Positions 61,531-64,000 of a stretch of DNA of 64,000 nucleotides are shown piece after piece. The stretch's first letter is position 1, and the number at the start of each line of letters is the position of its first letter. A model generated the notes under the pieces. It saw only the letters and a list, made by a program, of their open reading frames with translations. It was not told the DNA's origin and ran no database searches. A program made the translations under genes and the position numbers. The stretch is taken from NCBI GenBank assembly GCA_947503715.1, contig CANNER010000001.1, forward strand, positions 186,001 to 250,000. Reading direction: 5' to 3'. Source of the DNA: an uncultured Caulobacterales bacterium (GTDB lineage Bacteria > Pseudomonadota > Alphaproteobacteria > Caulobacterales > Maricaulaceae).

Positions 61531-61866
61531 ACTTCTTGTTAAGGCAGGAGTTGAGCGGCTTAAAATCGCCCAAAGTAAGACACTGGCTGAGGTCCGCTAT
61601 GGGGATAAAACCACCATTTTTTACAATGGGTTTTTTAGTGCTTGGTTTGAGTCCTAAATACGGACTCGAACCTCTAATGCATGAAAGAAAGTGGAGTGGT
61701 TTCAAGAGGTTGAGAAAATGGGTATGGCTCCGCAAGCAGGACTCATAGAAACTACAATAAACTATTAATAACAGCCACTTAGACAGGTGTCAAACGGTCT
61801 TTGGGGCACAGTTTGACCCCCATTTTGGGGCACGATTTTACCTTACAAAACTATGGCATACTATGC
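61531..61866. other. Gene-free spacer after the RND transporter
   Basis: I see no convincing gene here. Small frames exist on both strands without ribosome sites or recognisable protein. At 61801-61833 the 9-bp TTGGGGCAC occurs twice around GTTTGACCCCC, which may be a remnant of an insertion element end. Confidence 0.4.
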
Positions 61867-62907
61867 TCACCTAGAGACGCGAGACTTCAATCTAAGCGCA
61901 GGTTTCTCAATGACGTGCCATGACAGGCCCGCGAAAAGAATAAACAGAGGCGTCGAAATTGCCATAACTTCAAAAGGTCCCAAGCCAGGAATGAGAAACA
62001 AAACGGCTTGGATGATCGGATAGTGCCAAATGTATATGCCGTAAGAGTAATCCGGAAGTTTTAGTAGCGGCTTAAATTGGCGGCGAGACAGGCCTAGCCT
62101 CAGCATAATTCCCGTGAGAAGCAGTGTTGCCAAGAGCTCACCGAGAAAGCCTGCACCGAAAATAGCGAATAAGACTGCGATAACAGTAATACTCCACCAA
62201 GGCGGCCGGCGGCCCGCTGGCCAATGCCAGAGTGTCATACCCAGTAAGAAACAGGTTGAGAGCCTGAATAGCGGCATAATCGAAGCCGGCAGGTCTGATA
62301 CATCGAATAGAAGTGGAGCTAAAAAGTAAATCCCGGCCACGCCAACAAGCATAAGGACAGTCGTCCAGAGCCGTTTCGCAAGTCCAACAAAAAATGCCAA
62401 AGCCGCAAGGACATATGCGGCCATCTCATATCTGATGGTCCAGAGAGGACCGTTGAAGTCTTCTTCAAGATTGCCTGCAAAAATGCCCCCGGGAGCCCAT
62501 TGAGGATCTCCCATGAGCAAAACCCGCAAGGCGTAAGACCATGTGTCAGGGGATATTAAATTTACGAGGCCGCCGGGTTTTGAAAAGAGAGTCGAAAAGA
62601 CCAGAACGAAAGCAACCATGATCGCTATCAGTGCGGGGTAAATTCTAAGAAGCCGAGAGGCGGCATATGATTTTAGATCGTTACGTGTTGCGAGGCTTTT
62701 CATAATAAGCAGACCGGAGAGTACGAAAAAACCGTTCACGGCCATATACCCACCTGTCCATTGGTGGATTCTGAAAGGCTCATAGCCCGTGGTGGTGAGC
62801 CAAAAATGCCCAAGGGCAACAAGGCCTGCGAGCACCCACCGAATAGGCGTGAAATGATTATGACCAAATAAGGGATCGTTTGGTGCCGATGGAAGTGTTG
62901 AGACCAT
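61867..62907 (-). CDS. Acyltransferase 3 family membrane protein (OafA-like)
   Basis: A 346-residue, roughly ten-helix inner-membrane O-acyltransferase. Signatures: HFTPIRWVLAGLVALGHFW (active-site His), FFVLSGLLIMKS, RLLRIYPAL, GPLWTIRYEMAAYVL and the C-terminal YSYGIYIWHYPIIQ and HVIEKPALRLK. Such enzymes add acetyl or other acyl groups to exopolysaccharide, O-antigen or lipids. The ATG at 62907 has CAGGAG upstream; the frame is open further to 63009 but that part overlaps the PepSY gene. Confidence 0.9.
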   Translation of the reverse strand: MVSTLPSAPNDPLFGHNHFTPIRWVLAGLVALGHFWLTTTGYEPFRIHQWTGGYMAVNGFFVLSGLLIMKSLATRNDLKSYAASRLLRIYPALIAIMVAFVLVFSTLFSKPGGLVNLISPDTWSYALRVLLMGDPQWAPGGIFAGNLEEDFNGPLWTIRYEMAAYVLAALAFFVGLAKRLWTTVLMLVGVAGIYFLAPLLFDVSDLPASIMPLFRLSTCFLLGMTLWHWPAGRRPPWWSITVIAVLFAIFGAGFLGELLATLLLTGIMLRLGLSRRQFKPLLKLPDYSYGIYIWHYPIIQAVLFLIPGLGPFEVMAISTPLFILFAGLSWHVIEKPALRLKSRVSR

Positions 62908-62909
62908 GA

Positions 62910-63641
62910 TTAGGCTCCTGACTTTGTTTCGCGGCGACGCCTGAAAGCGCTGCGAAGCATGAGCACGACGAGCGCAAAGCCCGTTAGAAAGAAAAATACT
63001 GCAAGGCATGCGACCGTTTTAATCCACCAAGAATTAAAGTTCTCGCGGTTGCTCCAATCCATAATGTGCAAGCCCCACATGAAATCAAATGTCCGCCATA
63101 ACCCCGTTCTGACAGCTTTCACTTCGGCCGTGGTGGCATCGACGTAAAAACTGGCAGCATCCGGTTTCTTGAAATCAACCCGCCAAACGGGTCCCTCGCG
63201 GCCATATTCGCGCGGGGCTTTGTCTTGAAAGAAAGTGGCTGTAGTTTGTGTACTTCGCCCAGCATAGTTGCTGACCGCAATTTGCGTGGCTAGCGCTTCA
63301 TTTAAGGTTTCCCAGATGGCACCCGTTTTTGCATCAAAGACTTGGGTTTGGTCTTCGCTCGTGACGATATAAACAGGCCGTTCATTGAACATTTTAAGCG
63401 TGAGGGATTGCGGACGAAGCGTGTGTCTTGAAACGATGTCTGATGGAACAAGAATATCTAAATCATGCGAGACAATTTGCGGAGACTGTTCAGCACGTAA
63501 ATGTGTGCCTCGGACTTGATCAATTGGAAAAAGCGTCATGAACAATCCGGAGATGAGCCACAGGCCTAATTGCAGACCTATGCCAATGCCGAACCATAAA
63601 TGAAGCTTGCGCAAATTTCGGTTTAATATTGCTTTATTCAT
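62910..63641 (-). CDS. PepSY domain membrane protein
   Basis: A 243-residue protein with an N-terminal helix (KLHLWFGIGIGLQLGLWLISGLFMTLFPID), a periplasmic part with PepSY-like segments (WRVDFKKPDAASFYVDATTAEVKAVRTG), then WGLHIMDWSN and a C-terminal helix (VACLAVFFFLTGFALVVLMLRS). This is the PepSY-associated TM type, often linked with iron or copper reduction and uptake. The next gene on this strand is the acyltransferase; the upstream one is a CusF-like protein. Confidence 0.85.
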   Translation of the reverse strand: MNKAILNRNLRKLHLWFGIGIGLQLGLWLISGLFMTLFPIDQVRGTHLRAEQSPQIVSHDLDILVPSDIVSRHTLRPQSLTLKMFNERPVYIVTSEDQTQVFDAKTGAIWETLNEALATQIAVSNYAGRSTQTTATFFQDKAPREYGREGPVWRVDFKKPDAASFYVDATTAEVKAVRTGLWRTFDFMWGLHIMDWSNRENFNSWWIKTVACLAVFFFLTGFALVVLMLRSAFRRRRETKSGA

Positions 63642-63694
63642 TAAGCCCTCCCCAGAGCGGATGCGCCTACGACAAAGATCGCAGGCGCACTTAA

Positions 63695-64000
63695 TCAGTG
63701 ACCGCTATGGTCCATCTTTGCATCGAGGCAGTCTTTGCCATCTGTGTCTGTGTTGCAAATCGCTGTAATACGGTAGCTTCCGTCACGACCCTTCTTGACC
63801 ATGAAGCTGACCTTGTCGTCTTTGGCAAAACCGGAGAGATCAACCGCCGATGTGATACCAAATCCCATCGTCATCGCGCCCATGCCAACGCCTTCAATTT
63901 CCTGGTGATCAATCGTCGCTTCTTTACCGTCTGGACTAATAGAGAATATGACGCCTGTTGTATGGCCAGTATCACCCATTGTCTTTGCGTCGGCCATTTT
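63695..64000 (-). CDS. CusF-like copper-binding protein (5' end beyond window)
   Basis: 101 residues are visible and the frame continues past the window edge, so the N-terminus, including any signal peptide, is missing. GVIFSISPDGKEATIDHQEIEGVGMGAMTMGFGI is the CusF fold with the Met-x-Met metal motif (MTM); the tail has a Cys-containing TAICNTDTDGKDCLDAKMDHSGH, rich in Cys/His/Met. A likely periplasmic copper or silver chaperone. It is 53 bp upstream of the PepSY gene. Confidence 0.82.
   Translation of the reverse strand, partial: KMADAKTMGDTGHTTGVIFSISPDGKEATIDHQEIEGVGMGAMTMGFGITSAVDLSGFAKDDKVSFMVKKGRDGSYRITAICNTDTDGKDCLDAKMDHSGH

Noticed and set aside
61536-61748. 70-codon frame after the RND transporter
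   Set aside because: No ribosome site, no recognisable motif and a competing antisense frame.
61801-61833. Direct repeat TTGGGGCAC resembling ends of an IS21-type element
   Set aside because: Two short copies only, no transposase gene and no matching opposite end in the window.
54052-64000. Second attachment site (copy of the tRNA-Leu 3' end)
   Set aside because: I found no repeat of the tRNA-Leu 3' sequence within the window.
1-64000. CRISPR arrays, rRNA genes, toxin-antitoxin or restriction systems
   Set aside because: No regularly spaced repeats, no rRNA signatures and no such protein families were seen.

Overview
This 64 kb window looks like chromosomal DNA from a marine alphaproteobacterium, probably in the Caulobacterales/Maricaulales (Hyphomonadaceae or Robiginitomaculaceae-like). 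The evidence is a pyrB-pyrC pair with an alphaproteobacterial-type degenerate dihydroorotase, clpS-clpA, a mitochondrial-type ATP12 assembly factor, DUF1489, a large TonB-dependent receptor, moderate G+C and TTG/GTG starts. The genus is inference only. No plasmid or phage backbone was seen.

Layout. 1-2.1 kb: end of a membrane protein, a JmjC/cupin-like protein and a DUF1489 protein. 2.1-8.7 kb: TonB-dependent receptor, GNAT acetyltransferase, hybrid histidine kinase and panC. 8.9-14.5 kb: D,D-carboxypeptidase, clpS-clpA and a cytochrome P450. 14.5-18.4 kb: a structured G+C-rich gap, a small hypothetical gene, pyrB-pyrC, a DUF962 membrane protein and tRNA-Asn.

18.7-28.3 kb is an A+T-richer catabolic cluster for mannonate and related mannose/mannitol/hexuronate metabolism: manD (enolase superfamily), a Gfo/Idh/MocA oxidoreductase, a sodium:solute symporter, uxuA, an Nramp-fold transporter without metal motifs, an AGE-family sugar isomerase and a mannitol dehydrogenase/fructuronate reductase. 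UxuR/ExuR-like ATTGGTAT sites lie in both control regions. Two unrelated mannonate dehydratases share the locus.

28.5-45.3 kb: lipoprotein PQQ-alcohol dehydrogenase with cytochrome c tail, an unknown protein, tesB, ileS, a GIN-domain protein, small secreted and hypothetical proteins, a methyltransferase, then a BlaI-M56 regulatory pair. The usual BlaR1 C-terminal part is a separate overlapping gene carrying LEGLKG repeats. A DegP-type protease and an unusual 781-residue membrane protein with three YegP/DUF1508 modules follow. 45.4-53.8 kb: a compact overlapping run crcB-rluC-TPR/2OG oxygenase-ATP12-OsmC, then a CPA2 antiporter, two DUF805 proteins, lipB (apparently without a standard start codon) and a lipoprotein.

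54-64 kb is probably a genomic island beside tRNA-Leu(GAG): a tyrosine integrase 143 bp downstream, then two hotdog thioesterases and a MarR regulator divergent from an RND efflux pair, followed by an acyltransferase, a PepSY membrane protein and a CusF-like copper protein running off the edge. The core region is also dotted with paired extragenic palindromes at five places.
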